This document shows, piece by piece, positions 1 to 8,009 of a DNA stretch of 44,840 nt (the stretch's first letter is position 1; the number at the start of each line of letters is the position of its first letter). The notes beneath the pieces were generated by a model. The model was given only the letters and a program-made list of their open reading frames with translations, was not told the origin of the DNA and made no database searches. Origin of the DNA: Gammaproteobacteria bacterium (lineage in GTDB: Bacteria > Pseudomonadota > Gammaproteobacteria > DSM-16500). The translations under genes and the position numbers were made by a program. The stretch is from contig JAJONP010000005.1 in assembly GCA_021323555.1 (NCBI GenBank), positions 1-44,840 of the forward strand, given 5' to 3'.

Positions 1-131
1 TATATACTTATGACCATTGAAACGGAGGGTGAAAGTGTTTACTATGTCCCCGAACACTGTCACCCATGTCCCAGTCTATACACTAATCCACCCTACATTT
101 CTAGTAAAATAAATTAAAAAAGCGAGCTATT
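1..131. other. Left-edge non-coding region with repeat fragment
   Basis: No gene is seen before the recombinase start. Bases 83-96 (CTAATCCACCCTAC) are an exact 14-base match to the right end of the inverted-repeat element at 10161-10282, so this may be the broken end of another copy. Two similar short stretches containing ATGTCCC lie at about 42-72; they resemble the ends of some insertion sequences, but no IS can be named. The recombinase has only a weak ribosome binding site (GCGAG). Confidence 0.35.
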
Positions 132-1361
132 ATGATCCCGCGCCCACTCTTTGACACTTTAGAAAATTTACAAGACACGCCTGGAAGTGTTTTTGATTAT
201 TTAAAATCAATTGAGGTTCCTTTTGTTATTCAAGAATATCAATTATGCCTAGAATTTCTAAAAAGCTACGGTCAATCACCTGATACATTCACGGCGTACC
301 GCCGTGAAGTGGAACGCCTTTTGCAATGGGCTTGGCTGATTTGTAAAAAACCTCTTAAAGAAATTAATCGTAATGATATTCGTGATTATTTAGAATTTAT
401 TAATGCGCCACCCAAAACGTGGATTGCTAATAAAACTGTGAATCGTTTTATTAACAATCGATTAGGTCTGCGTGAAGCCAATCCCGTATGGCGGCCCTTT
501 GTCGTCCGTATCAGTAAAATTGCGCATCGTCATGGTAAACAACCTGATAAATCGACTTATCAACTTAGCAATAAATCACTCGAAGCAGTTTTTGCAACGT
601 TGAGTTCTCTTTATACTTTTTTGCAACAAGAAGATTATTTAGAAATTAATCCTATTCGTTTAATCCGACAAAAAAAGGGTTATATTCAACGTCATCAGGT
701 GCGCAAAGTCACTCGTAAACTGAGTAAATTGCAATGGCATACAGTTATCTCTGCTGCACAAAGAATGGCGGAGGAAAATCCGCAGCATGAACGCACACTT
801 TTTATGATGTCTGCCTTTTATTTATTAGGCGTGCGTATTTCAGAATTGGCTTATGCTCAAGATCGCCTGGCAACAATGGGCAGCTTTGCGCCTGACAAAC
901 AAGGCTTGTGGTGGTTTACAACGATCGGTAAGGGCAATAAAGTACGGGATATTGCTGTGCCAGATGAATTGCTCACTGCATTAAAACGCTATCGTCATTC
1001 TCTTGATTTATCCAGCTTGCCCAGTCGTGAAGAATCAATGCCTTTATTGCCTAAATTAAATAGAAAAACGGGACTACGTACCAGGCAAATTCGCAATATT
1101 GTCCAATCTGTTTTTGATCGCGCTATATGCGAATTGCAGAGGCAAGGTAAAACAGATGAAGCGGAAGATTTAGCGACAGCAACCGTCCATTGGTTACGTC
1201 ATACAGCTATTTCGATGGATGTGGAAACACGTCCTCGTGAACATATTCGAGATGATGTGGGACATGAAAATCCAGCGACTATGGATAAATATATTGATAC
1301 CGACCGCCTCGCACGTCATCAATCTGCGCAATATAAGAAACTAAAACCTGAAGTATTATAG
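132..1361 (+). CDS. Tyrosine recombinase / phage-type integrase
   Basis: Site-specific DNA recombinase of the tyrosine (phage integrase) family, 409 residues. The N-terminal part (about 35-185) looks like a SAM-like core-binding domain. The C-terminal catalytic domain carries the full set of active-site residues: Arg235 in GVRISEL, Lys267 in GKGNK, His353 and Arg356 in HWLRH, His378 in GHENP and the nucleophile Tyr387 in DKYIDTD. The gene looks complete and functional. It sits at the edge of an accessory zone with toxin-antitoxin genes, as expected for a genomic-island integrase, but no tRNA or clear attachment site was found beside it. Its last 14 codons plus the following bases recur at 2190-2247. 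Whether it moves an island or works as a chromosomal integron-like or phase-variation recombinase cannot be told from sequence. Confidence 0.9.
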   Translation: MIPRPLFDTLENLQDTPGSVFDYLKSIEVPFVIQEYQLCLEFLKSYGQSPDTFTAYRREVERLLQWAWLICKKPLKEINRNDIRDYLEFINAPPKTWIANKTVNRFINNRLGLREANPVWRPFVVRISKIAHRHGKQPDKSTYQLSNKSLEAVFATLSSLYTFLQQEDYLEINPIRLIRQKKGYIQRHQVRKVTRKLSKLQWHTVISAAQRMAEENPQHERTLFMMSAFYLLGVRISELAYAQDRLATMGSFAPDKQGLWWFTTIGKGNKVRDIAVPDELLTALKRYRHSLDLSSLPSREESMPLLPKLNRKTGLRTRQIRNIVQSVFDRAICELQRQGKTDEAEDLATATVHWLRHTAISMDVETRPREHIRDDVGHENPATMDKYIDTDRLARHQSAQYKKLKPEVL

Positions 1362-1389
1362 CCTAGTTACGGCTGCGTATGCGTTAACG

Positions 1390-1767
1390 CTAGACGAGTT
1401 CTACCCATTTAGAATACTTTGCAAGCTGTTGATCTGCCGTTAAAAATCGTAAAGGTTCGCTAAGGGCTTGTGCAATTAGAATTCGATCAAATGGATCCCG
1501 ATGGTAATCGGGTAAACCCGAAACATAAGCAGCATGTTGGGCGGTAATAGGCAGCTCTATAAAGCCTTCTGAGCTAATAGAGTTAACAAGAACCTCACTA
1601 TTAGCAGTTAACTTTCCTAACTTAATTTTAATAACTGCCTCCCAAATAGAGGCACTGCTTATATACACTTCATCGGCATCTACAATGAGAGTGCGTGCCT
1701 TTACTGATAAATTACGATCCTTTTTAAGCCACCACAAAAAAAGGTGCGTATCAAGTAATAGATGCAT
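1390..1767 (-). CDS. VapC-like PIN-domain toxin
   Basis: Ribonuclease toxin of a type II toxin-antitoxin pair, 125 residues. PIN-domain acidic residues are visible: Asp in LLLDTH near the N-terminus, Glu in SIWEA, Asp in RDPFDR, and Asp in TADQ near the C-terminus. The ATG at 1767 is chosen over an upstream in-frame ATG (1818) because it follows GAAGGG at good spacing and lies one base after the antitoxin stop; the longer form would overlap the antitoxin by about 50 bases. The pair is co-transcribed, antitoxin first. The toxin presumably cleaves RNA when its antitoxin is degraded (family knowledge); the RNA target is unknown. Confidence 0.9.
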   Translation of the reverse strand: MHLLLDTHLFLWWLKKDRNLSVKARTLIVDADEVYISSASIWEAVIKIKLGKLTANSEVLVNSISSEGFIELPITAQHAAYVSGLPDYHRDPFDRILIAQALSEPLRFLTADQQLAKYSKWVELV

Positions 1768-1768
1768 C

Positions 1769-2008
1769 TTATTTCCCTTCAAACTGGTCAAGGATGTCTT
1801 TTGGTAAAGGGGCATCAAAATCTCGGGAAATACGTATCTTGCCTTTTAAAGCACCTGGGCTCCGTTTAGGTTTCTTTCCAAAAGAAATAGGAACAAGCTT
1901 TGCAGCAGGCTTACCTGCTTTAGCAATCAGTATCTCTTCTCCTTTCATAACAGCATCCACTAGTTTCGAGAAATGTGTTTTTGCTTGGTGAATATTTACG
2001 ATTGTCAT
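1769..2008 (-). CDS. Phd/YefM-family antitoxin
   Basis: Antitoxin partner of the downstream PIN toxin, 79 residues. The N-terminal half is the Phd/YefM DNA-binding fold (VNIHQAKTHFSKLVDAV, then IAKAGKPAAKLVPI). The C-terminal half ends in FDAPLPKDILDQFEGK, the tail that normally binds and blocks VapC-type toxins. The start at 2008 has a good ribosome binding site (AGGAAG, 6 bases upstream). It probably represses its own promoter in complex with the toxin (family knowledge). It is clearly related to the antitoxin at 3805, so the region has carried two TA loci of the same kind. Confidence 0.9.
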   Translation of the reverse strand: MTIVNIHQAKTHFSKLVDAVMKGEEILIAKAGKPAAKLVPISFGKKPKRSPGALKGKIRISRDFDAPLPKDILDQFEGK

Positions 2009-2189
2009 ATTATCTTCCTAAGTATGGGCTAAGCTTAGTCTAGTTTAACTGGGCATGTTAATTTAAATCAATAATTTTTTATAGTTTCTGCTATTTGGTA
2101 AGTTTTCATGGAATCTTTCGATGATTCACCGATAGATATATGACCCTTCTTATATAAAGAAATACATTAATAATGATAAGTTTGTGCAT

Positions 2190-2234
2190 CATCAATCTGC
2201 GCAATATAAAAAGCTAAAACCTGAAATGTTGTAG
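2190..2234 (+). pseudogene. Stray 3' end of a second recombinase gene
   Basis: Bases 2190-2234 read HQSAQYKKLKPEML-stop, matching the last 14 codons of the intact recombinase (HQSAQYKKLKPEVL-stop at 1317-1361). Similarity continues for about a dozen bases past the stop (GTTACG at 2242-2247 versus 1366-1371). No upstream recombinase coding remains. The intact toxin-antitoxin pair lies exactly between the two copies, so this is either the tail of a deleted tandem integrase or a duplication made when the TA module arrived. Confidence 0.75.
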
Positions 2235-2242
2235 CCGCCTGG

Positions 2243-3463
2243 TTACGAATATAAAACTAAACTGAATGAATCACCTTTGGCTTCTGCCGTGATAGACTGA
2301 ACATCTCCCTGTTTCATAGGAAACAAGCGATTTCGTTCTTCACATAAACGCTGTTTTTCATTTGATACAACTGTCATCGTTTCACGTATCGTTTTGGTCT
2401 CTATAGTCCCTAGCGCCAGCTCTAGCGATAAATGAGTATCATATTTCCCGCATTCATCACCAATTTCTTTAGCTTTTTTTAAAACTTCTTTAGAAAAAAA
2501 ACCAAGTTTATGTGCATCGAATCGCTCAGGCCCTTGAAGATCTAGCCTATTCGTTAACTCTCTCACGCACCAGGAAATTAGAAGCCCTAAAAGGATAATG
2601 GCAGGAATTAAAAAGAAGGGAGAAAAAAAAGAGCTCCACATAGCAGAATAAGCAGCTTGAGCACTAGCCCATCCTACACCATGAGCCAGGGCACTCTCAA
2701 AAGCGTTCTCAGCGGCCGTTTCAATTATCATACAAAGCACAAACCCACCTATTATTGTCCATCCTACGCATTCACAGCCATGATTACTGTTAAAATCTTG
2801 ACGATAAGCTACCACCTCTTCAGGGGTAAAATTTTTCCAACGACCACTAAAAAAACTACGATTTTGTTTTTCTTCTTCGATTTCTTCTATAAAATTTTCT
2901 AATAATGTGATTCTTCTAATTAAATTATCTTGATATAGGCGAATATTCTTCCTTCTCCATTCTTCTTCCTCTTCGGCATTTCTTATTGCTTCTTCCTCGC
3001 GGGCTATCTTTGTTTCTGCGTGTAATAAAGCTATCTTTTCTTTTTTTTCGCGTTCAGTTCTTTCTTCAGCTTCTTTAATCCTTTGTGCTAATTCAGCATC
3101 CAAGCGCTGTTGGATTATCCTTTCCCTTCGTTCAGCCTCCTCTTTTATCCCTTCGATACGTTTGGCTGCTCTTATTGTTCGTATAGTCTGTTGCTCAGCT
3201 ATCTTCTGCATCTTATTATGATAATTTGTTATATTGACGCGAAATAACTTACGCACTAAATTGAAGCATGCTTTCTCTGTTACGCTTAAAAAAGATAAGA
3301 GGTTCCAAAATATTGGTGTGATTTCAAATGGGTTACCACTCGTAATATTTACACGAATAATGGCTAACGAACCAGAAGGAGGTGTAACAAGCGATGCATC
3401 TAAGCTCGTAGTTGTTGTTTTTTCTTCATCGTTATCGAAAACAAAAAACGACCTACCATCCAT
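2243..3463 (-). CDS. Coiled-coil membrane protein of unknown function
   Basis: Not recognised. 406 residues from the ATG at 3463, preferred over a GTG three codons upstream because AGGTGG sits 5 bases before it. Residues about 80-200 are a highly charged helical region, very rich in Glu, Lys and Arg and typical of a long coiled coil. A hydrophobic section at about 230-305 holds two likely membrane segments (around CVGWTIIGGFVLCMII and FLIPAIILLGLLISWCV), followed by a polar tail. No signal peptide is seen. Coiled coil plus late membrane hairpins is a layout found in secreted effectors of intracellular bacteria, but nothing specific supports that role here. It sits alone between two TA loci and overlaps no neighbour. 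Confidence 0.6.
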   Translation of the reverse strand: MDGRSFFVFDNDEEKTTTTSLDASLVTPPSGSLAIIRVNITSGNPFEITPIFWNLLSFLSVTEKACFNLVRKLFRVNITNYHNKMQKIAEQQTIRTIRAAKRIEGIKEEAERRERIIQQRLDAELAQRIKEAEERTEREKKEKIALLHAETKIAREEEAIRNAEEEEEWRRKNIRLYQDNLIRRITLLENFIEEIEEEKQNRSFFSGRWKNFTPEEVVAYRQDFNSNHGCECVGWTIIGGFVLCMIIETAAENAFESALAHGVGWASAQAAYSAMWSSFFSPFFLIPAIILLGLLISWCVRELTNRLDLQGPERFDAHKLGFFSKEVLKKAKEIGDECGKYDTHLSLELALGTIETKTIRETMTVVSNEKQRLCEERNRLFPMKQGDVQSITAEAKGDSFSLVLYS

Positions 3464-3804
3464 ACCTACCACCTATCTTTAAAAGGCAATATCTAATATT
3501 TTAAACACGCTAGAATAGCATTATGTACAAGAAAAGCGTAGAAAAAATTTAAAATTACCTTCTAACTTTTTATTTTTATTGGATATATCAGGATAATATT
3601 ACAGCATCTTTAAATTTTTGAGAACATGAAGCCTGGCCAGAATTTTGTGAGGACGAACGGAAAAGGCATAAGCGATCTCGTGCATCTAACATAGCCTTAA
3701 AAACCTGGCCTACTGTTTTAGTATTTGTGGGTCAATGGGACCTCTTGACTATATAACCAGACCAGACTAGGCTTCTTGTTAAATTCATTTGCGGAATATT
3801 TTAT
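3464..3804. other. Intergenic region without a recognised gene
   Basis: This separates the divergent coiled-coil protein gene and the second antitoxin gene. A stretch at 3622-3756 stays open for 44 codons on the plus strand but has no start codon or ribosome binding site and matches no family I recognise; it may be a scrap of a lost gene. No clear promoter, repeat or RNA gene was identified. Confidence 0.4.
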
Positions 3805-4110
3805 ATGCGTACTGTTAACATATATGATGCCAAGACACACTTTTCACAATTGATTAATCAGTTGATAAGCAGTGAAAAAGAAATCATTATTAGCAAAGCT
3901 GGTAAGCCAGTCGCTCGGCTAGTTCCCTATCAAACGCCTATGCACGAACGCAAACCAGGATATTGGCGTAATAAAATAAGAATTTCGCCTGATTTTGACG
4001 AGTTACCCGATACTGTGCGAGATGCTTTTAAAGGCAAAAAACACTCCATCACGCCCAAAAGGCAGGGGAATTGCCGCTCCATCATGACGATCCGTTCGAT
4101 AGAATTTTAA
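3805..4110 (+). CDS. Phd-family antitoxin with aberrant C-terminus
   Basis: Residues 1 to about 78 are a normal Phd/YefM antitoxin (VNIYDAKTHFSQLINQL, then ISKAGKPVARLVPY, ending DTVRDAFKGK), closely related in layout to the one at 1769-2008. Where such proteins normally stop, the frame runs on for about 23 residues through sequence derived from a VapC gene read out of frame. This is explained by a deletion that removed the antitoxin stop and the 5' part of the toxin gene. The DNA-binding part may still fold, so it could cross-regulate the intact locus at 1.4-2.0 kb, but the gene is probably a relic. Confidence 0.7.
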   Translation: MRTVNIYDAKTHFSQLINQLISSEKEIIISKAGKPVARLVPYQTPMHERKPGYWRNKIRISPDFDELPDTVRDAFKGKKHSITPKRQGNCRSIMTIRSIEF

Positions 4111-4193
4111 TAGCTCAAGCGAAACTGGAAAATCTTGTTATCATCACGCAGGATTCACAATTCAAAAAATATAAAATTTCTTTGTGCAGATAA
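4062..4193 (+). pseudogene. 3' fragment of a VapC-like toxin gene
   Basis: Read in a frame shifted from the antitoxin, this stretch gives AGELPLHHDDPFDRILIAQA and then LENLVIITQDSQFKKY before a TAA at 4191. These are the C-terminal PIN motifs (DPFDR, then TQD in place of the family's TAD). The N-terminal half with the first catalytic Asp and Glu is missing. The fragment is therefore a toxin remnant joined to its antitoxin by an internal deletion. It ends 5 bases before the convergent galE stop. Confidence 0.85.
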
Positions 4194-4198
4194 TGTTA

Positions 4199-5167
4199 CT
4201 AAAAACTCCGCCACGCATGCTCAATCATTACGCGTAATTCAGGGTATTGGGGTTGCCAATCTAACTCGCGCATCGCATTAGCGGGGTTTGCAATTAATAT
4301 AGCAGGATCGCCTAAACGTCGAGCGCCTTCTCGCACTTGAATATCGCGCTGTGTGACTATTCGTGCAGTATCAATCACTTGTTGTACGGAATGACCTTCG
4401 CCTGTGCCTAAATTGTAAGTAAAACTTTGTTTACCTTCATCGAGGGCTTGCAAGGCGAGTAAATGGGCTCGGCATAAATCTGTGACATGAATATAATCAC
4501 GTATACAGGTGCCATCCAGGGTGGGGTAATCACGTCCAAAGACTGTGATAGTTTTTGTTTGATCGCGCGCGGCTTGTAATAGTAAGGGAATTAAATGTGT
4601 TTCTGGTTCGTGTCGTTCAGCTAATTTACCACTGGGGTCTGCACCTGCTGCATTAAAATAACGTAAAATAGCACATTGCAATCCATAGGCTTTCGCGTAA
4701 TCAGTTAGGACTTGCTCGACCATTCGTTTGCTGTGCCCGTAAGGATTGACAGGTGCAATCGGATGAAGTTCATCTATCGGGGTATATAAGGGTTCGCCAT
4801 ACACAGCCGCAGACGACGAAAAAATAAATTTATTTACTTGCCATTTCAACATCGCATTTAATAAATTAAGCGTAGCTGCGACATTATTACAATAATATTT
4901 TGCGGGGTTTTTAACTGATTCTCCAACTTGAATAAAAGAAGCGAAGTGTATCACTGCAAAAATTGTGTGTTGTGAAAAAATATTATCTAATAATTGCGTG
5001 TCTGCAATATCACCTATTATTAATTTTTCCCCTGAAACAGTGTTTGCGTGTCCAGTTGAAAGATTATCAATAATAATCGGTGTCCATTCTGTTTGGCGTA
5101 GGCAATGCACGAAGTGGGAACCAATATACCCTGCCCCGCCTACGACTAAAATAGTTTTAGTAGGCAT
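4199..5167 (-). CDS. galE: UDP-glucose 4-epimerase
   Basis: Interconverts UDP-glucose and UDP-galactose in the cytoplasm. An extended short-chain dehydrogenase with the NAD-binding motif GGAGYIGSH at the N-terminus, the catalytic Ser region SSSAAVYGEP and the YGHSK (YxxxK) pair; further GalE-typical segments include YFNAAGADPSG, TLDGTCIRDYIHV and NLGTGEGHSV. Length (322-328 residues) is normal. The ATG at 5167 gives the usual short N-terminus; an in-frame ATG at 5185 is also possible and would deepen the overlap with the upstream sugar transferase gene. Neither has a strong ribosome binding site, so translation is probably coupled to the upstream gene. It supplies UDP-galactose (or the GalNAc equivalent) for surface glycan synthesis. 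Confidence 0.93.
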   Translation of the reverse strand: MPTKTILVVGGAGYIGSHFVHCLRQTEWTPIIIDNLSTGHANTVSGEKLIIGDIADTQLLDNIFSQHTIFAVIHFASFIQVGESVKNPAKYYCNNVAATLNLLNAMLKWQVNKFIFSSSAAVYGEPLYTPIDELHPIAPVNPYGHSKRMVEQVLTDYAKAYGLQCAILRYFNAAGADPSGKLAERHEPETHLIPLLLQAARDQTKTITVFGRDYPTLDGTCIRDYIHVTDLCRAHLLALQALDEGKQSFTYNLGTGEGHSVQQVIDTARIVTQRDIQVREGARRLGDPAILIANPANAMRELDWQPQYPELRVMIEHAWRSF

Positions 5168-6518
5168 TTTTATTAATAAATCCATGAAAAAAAGTTAAGA
5201 AAATTATTTTGATGTCTAATAGCAACGACCAGTTTTTTATATAATATAAATCATATTCTATTCTTTTTTCTAAACTGGTATTTCCTCGCCAACCATGAAT
5301 TTGTGCCCACCCTGTAATACCTGCTTTGACTAAATGTTTTTGCATATAGTGTGGAACTTGCTCTTTGAATTGATTAACAAAAATCGGACGTTCAGGTCGA
5401 GGCCCTACAATAGACATATCACCCCGTAATACATTAATAAATTGGGGCAATTCATCTAAACTTGTTTTTCGTAAAAATCGGCCTATCCACGTGGCACGTG
5501 TCTCTCCTGCTTTTGCCCAGACAGGGCCTGTTTTTGCTTCTGTATCTACTGGCATGGTACGGAATTTTAACATAGAAAATTCTTTGCCATTCCAGCTCAT
5601 GCGTTTTTGTTTATAGAAAATCGGGCCTTTTGAAGTGATTTTAACGAGCATTGCGAGACTTAAAAATAATGGACTAATGAGCAATAAAATAATCATGGCG
5701 AGCATGCGATCTTCGATGGCTTTGATTATTCGATTGATTCCCACCATGGGTGTTGCTCGTACGTTAATCATGGGAACGCCTGCTAAATGTGTCATGGAAT
5801 GATTCAGTAATCCTAAGTCCATGCCGAAAATATCTAATACGAGTCGAATGGTCACTGTTTCATGTCGTAGTTCATGTAGAATTTCTTTAATCCGTGCTTC
5901 TGAACGTAATGGCAATGCGATCCAGATTTCATCAATAGACTCTGTGACAGATTTTTTTATCGAATGCTGATCGAAAGAATTATCTGTCAAAATAGCCACG
6001 ATACGAAACCCCGTCCACAGAGCTTGCTGTACTGTTTCTGCAATCTGTTGTCCGAGTTGTCCCGCTCCAATCATCACAATACGCCGTTCGTTAAACCCCT
6101 TCGTGCGCATTAAGCGTAAGATAAGTAAAAGACTACACCGAAATAATAGTAATAATAATAACGTGCAACCTGCCCATAGAAAAAACCAGGCACGTGAAAA
6201 AGATTCACCTGTTTTTGTGAGAAATGCCAATCCAGCTAATATAATCAAAACAATCAAAATACCTTGAAGTATTTTACTGCTATATTGCCAAAGGCTTAGT
6301 GTTCGTACTGATTCATAGATACGAAATAAAGAAAAAACGATTGAGAGTAATAAAGCAGCAGTGGCTAAGGCAATACTATAGTGTTTAGGTAAAGCTAAAT
6401 TCCCGAATTTATAAAAATACGCAAAAAATCCTGCTGCAACCATCGCAACCATATCAAAAACACGTATCACCCAGGAAAGCATTTCTGAATATTCTTTTAA
6501 TAACCCTTTTGGTAGCAT
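5157..6518 (-). CDS. Polyprenyl-phosphate sugar-1-phosphate transferase (WcaJ/WbaP type)
   Basis: Membrane enzyme that starts glycan synthesis by moving a sugar-1-phosphate from a nucleotide sugar to undecaprenyl phosphate. 453 residues: four or five N-terminal membrane segments (about 15-130), a CoA-binding-like nucleotide-fold domain (about 140-260, starting RRIVMIGAGQLGQQ), another membrane anchor (about 275-300), then the catalytic bacterial sugar transferase domain with KFRTMPVD, SLDELPQFINVLRGDMS and GPRPERP. Length and order match the WbaP/WcaJ family; which sugar is used cannot be decided. Its stop overlaps the start of galE. A decayed second copy of this gene's ends lies at 7629-7843. 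Confidence 0.92.
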   Translation of the reverse strand: MLPKGLLKEYSEMLSWVIRVFDMVAMVAAGFFAYFYKFGNLALPKHYSIALATAALLLSIVFSLFRIYESVRTLSLWQYSSKILQGILIVLIILAGLAFLTKTGESFSRAWFFLWAGCTLLLLLLFRCSLLLILRLMRTKGFNERRIVMIGAGQLGQQIAETVQQALWTGFRIVAILTDNSFDQHSIKKSVTESIDEIWIALPLRSEARIKEILHELRHETVTIRLVLDIFGMDLGLLNHSMTHLAGVPMINVRATPMVGINRIIKAIEDRMLAMIILLLISPLFLSLAMLVKITSKGPIFYKQKRMSWNGKEFSMLKFRTMPVDTEAKTGPVWAKAGETRATWIGRFLRKTSLDELPQFINVLRGDMSIVGPRPERPIFVNQFKEQVPHYMQKHLVKAGITGWAQIHGWRGNTSLEKRIEYDLYYIKNWSLLLDIKIIFLTFFHGFINKNAY

Positions 6519-6623
6519 ATTTTCTCAATCTATCGTCTTGTTTTTGTGAGCTATTGTATGTGAATTTATTTTTTAACGCGAGCGTGTTAATTATATAATG
6601 ATACAAGAATAATAAATCTTTTT

Positions 6624-6652
6624 TTGTCTGTTTTTCTAATCTATGATATGAT
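6624..6652 (+). promoter_or_regulatory. Probable sigma70 promoter for the 6686 gene
   Basis: TTGTCT at 6624-6629 and TATGAT at 6647-6652 are separated by 17 bases, 33 bases before the ATG. The same arrangement is kept in the duplicated copy upstream of 8010 (TTGTCT, 17 bases, TATTAT), which supports function. Confidence 0.6.
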
Positions 6653-6685
6653 GCTTAACTAATTTTTAATTGTGAGAATATAAAA

Positions 6686-7528
6686 ATGGATGGCCGTGCT
6701 AATAGTACCCTAAAAAGCAACCCTGATGGAAGAAATAACAACTTCCTTCCATCTCCACCTCGTCAGCGTGGTGGCAAGTGGTGTGAATTCTTTTGTCCCC
6801 CTCATTTTGAAAAACTTGATGTTATTAATAGATTCGGAAATATTCTGTATGGCTTGAATGGCTCTGCTTCCGCCCTGCATCTCGCACCAGTCGCGTCTCT
6901 CACAGCATCTCTTGGTACTACCCTCCCCTTTTTTGGGATTGTAGCGGGTGTGATTGATCTTCTGAATTATGCACAACAATATGGAAAGGATAAATACGAT
7001 AATATAGAGCATTTTTTTCCTCTAAGAGTGACATCCAGTCTATTTTTAACTATAATGGGCATCCAAGAAGCTGCTCACTTCCGTACTTTTGCGGTAGGTG
7101 TGCCAGGGTGTGGTTTGCTTTTTATGGCTTTTGCAATCAAGTCATTTTTAGACTTTAGTGGTGCTTTGTGGGACTGGTCGTATTGGCGTAAACAGCTTCA
7201 GGCTTCTCGTGGTAGAAATAAATATAACACATTATCAAAAAACGTTAGGGATGCATTTTATAATATGATCATCCAACCATTCATTTTTACAGGTTGGACA
7301 TTGCTGGCTACAGGACATCCTCTTGGTTGGGCATTTTTAGCGGCTACTGCGCTTATCAATTGCGGTTATCAGGTTTATTCAGCTTATCAGGATAAAACGC
7401 AATCAGAGACTGGGCGAGATAATACTGGTAGAACAGAGAGGCCTAATAATGGCGGTCCTCCCTTCCGATACACTCATGATCCGGGTATACTGGGAATAAC
7501 AGGGGGGGTTAGAGCTTTTTATAATTAA
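6686..7528 (+). CDS. Unknown membrane protein, copy 1 of a duplicated pair
   Basis: Not recognised. 280 residues. After a polar N-terminus comes a conserved segment, KW(C/Y)(E/G)FFCPPHFEKLDVINRFGN, shared with the paralogue at 8010, followed by hydrophobic stretches at about 55-95 (ending FFGIVAGVIDLLNY), 112-155 and 195-235 that suggest about four membrane passes. A Gly/Pro-rich polar tail ends the protein. It lacks the basic C-terminal extension of copy 2. No catalytic motif is visible. It lies between the sugar transferase gene and a truncated GT4 gene, in a tandemly duplicated unit of the glycan locus. The Cys-Pro-Pro-His cluster near the N-terminus is a possible functional site. Confidence 0.65.
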   Translation: MDGRANSTLKSNPDGRNNNFLPSPPRQRGGKWCEFFCPPHFEKLDVINRFGNILYGLNGSASALHLAPVASLTASLGTTLPFFGIVAGVIDLLNYAQQYGKDKYDNIEHFFPLRVTSSLFLTIMGIQEAAHFRTFAVGVPGCGLLFMAFAIKSFLDFSGALWDWSYWRKQLQASRGRNKYNTLSKNVRDAFYNMIIQPFIFTGWTLLATGHPLGWAFLAATALINCGYQVYSAYQDKTQSETGRDNTGRTERPNNGGPPFRYTHDPGILGITGGVRAFYN

Positions 7529-7535
7529 GTATTTT

Positions 7536-7628
7536 ATGCAAACAGCGATTATCTGTGATTGGCTTATCCCATATGCAGGCTCTGAGCGTCTTGGGAGAGA
7601 TGATTCAATGCTTTCCCAAAGCATTTTA
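7536..7628 (+). pseudogene. 5' fragment of a duplicated GT4 glycosyltransferase gene
   Basis: Begins TAIICDWLIPYAGSERL, matching the first residues of the intact GT4 gene at 9038 (TAIICDWLITYAGSERL). The match then suffers a small frameshift and stops near 7628, where sequence of the sugar transferase type, in reverse orientation, takes over. An open frame runs to 7874 by chance across the junction; it is not a real 112-residue protein. Confidence 0.85.
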
Positions 7629-7843
7629 TTTTCGCTTCTGTATCCACTGGCATGGTATGGAATTTTAACATATAAAATTTTTTGCCATTCCAGCTCATGC
7701 GTTTTTGTTTATAGAAAATCGGTCCTTAGTCTATTCCGAAAATATCTAATACGGGTCGAATGGTTACTCGCAACCATATCAAAAACACGTATCACCCACG
7801 AAAGCATTTCTGAATATTCTTTTAATAAACCTTTTGGTAGCAT
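7629..7843 (-). pseudogene. Internally deleted remnant of the sugar transferase gene
   Basis: Three blocks match the intact sugar transferase gene in order: 7629-7728 corresponds to about 5533-5632, 7729-7767 to about 5818-5856, and 7768-7843 to about 6442-6518, including the MLPKGLLKEYSEM start region (ATG at 7843). The catalytic 3' end and two internal sections are gone. This is the left end of the second copy of a tandem duplication and shows how the duplicated unit was laid out. Confidence 0.85.
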
Positions 7844-7948
7844 ATTTTCTCAATCTATCGTCTTGTTTTTATGAGCTATTGTATGTGAATTTATTTTTTA
7901 ACGCGAGCGTATCAATTATATAATGATATAAGAATAATAAATCCTTTT

Positions 7949-7977
7949 TTGTCTGTTTTTCTAATCTATGGTATTAT
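7949..7977 (+). promoter_or_regulatory. Probable sigma70 promoter for the 8010 gene
   Basis: TTGTCT at 7949-7954 and TATTAT at 7972-7977 with a 17-base spacer, 32 bases before the ATG at 8010. It is the duplicated counterpart of the promoter at 6624-6652. It overlaps an upstream in-frame ATG (7968), which argues that 7968 is not the translation start. Confidence 0.6.
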
Positions 7978-8009
7978 GCTTAACAATTTTTAATTATGAG
8001 GATATAAAA

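Noticed and set aside
1381..1390. GCGTTAACGC palindrome between recombinase and toxin genes
   Set aside because: Only 10 bases without a T run; too short to call a terminator or attachment site.
3622..3756. 44-codon open stretch
   Set aside because: No start codon or ribosome binding site and no family resemblance.
7536..7874. 112-codon frame that looks like a glycosyltransferase start
   Set aside because: Only the first 20 residues or so match; the rest is antisense to the sugar transferase remnant, so it is a chance fusion frame.
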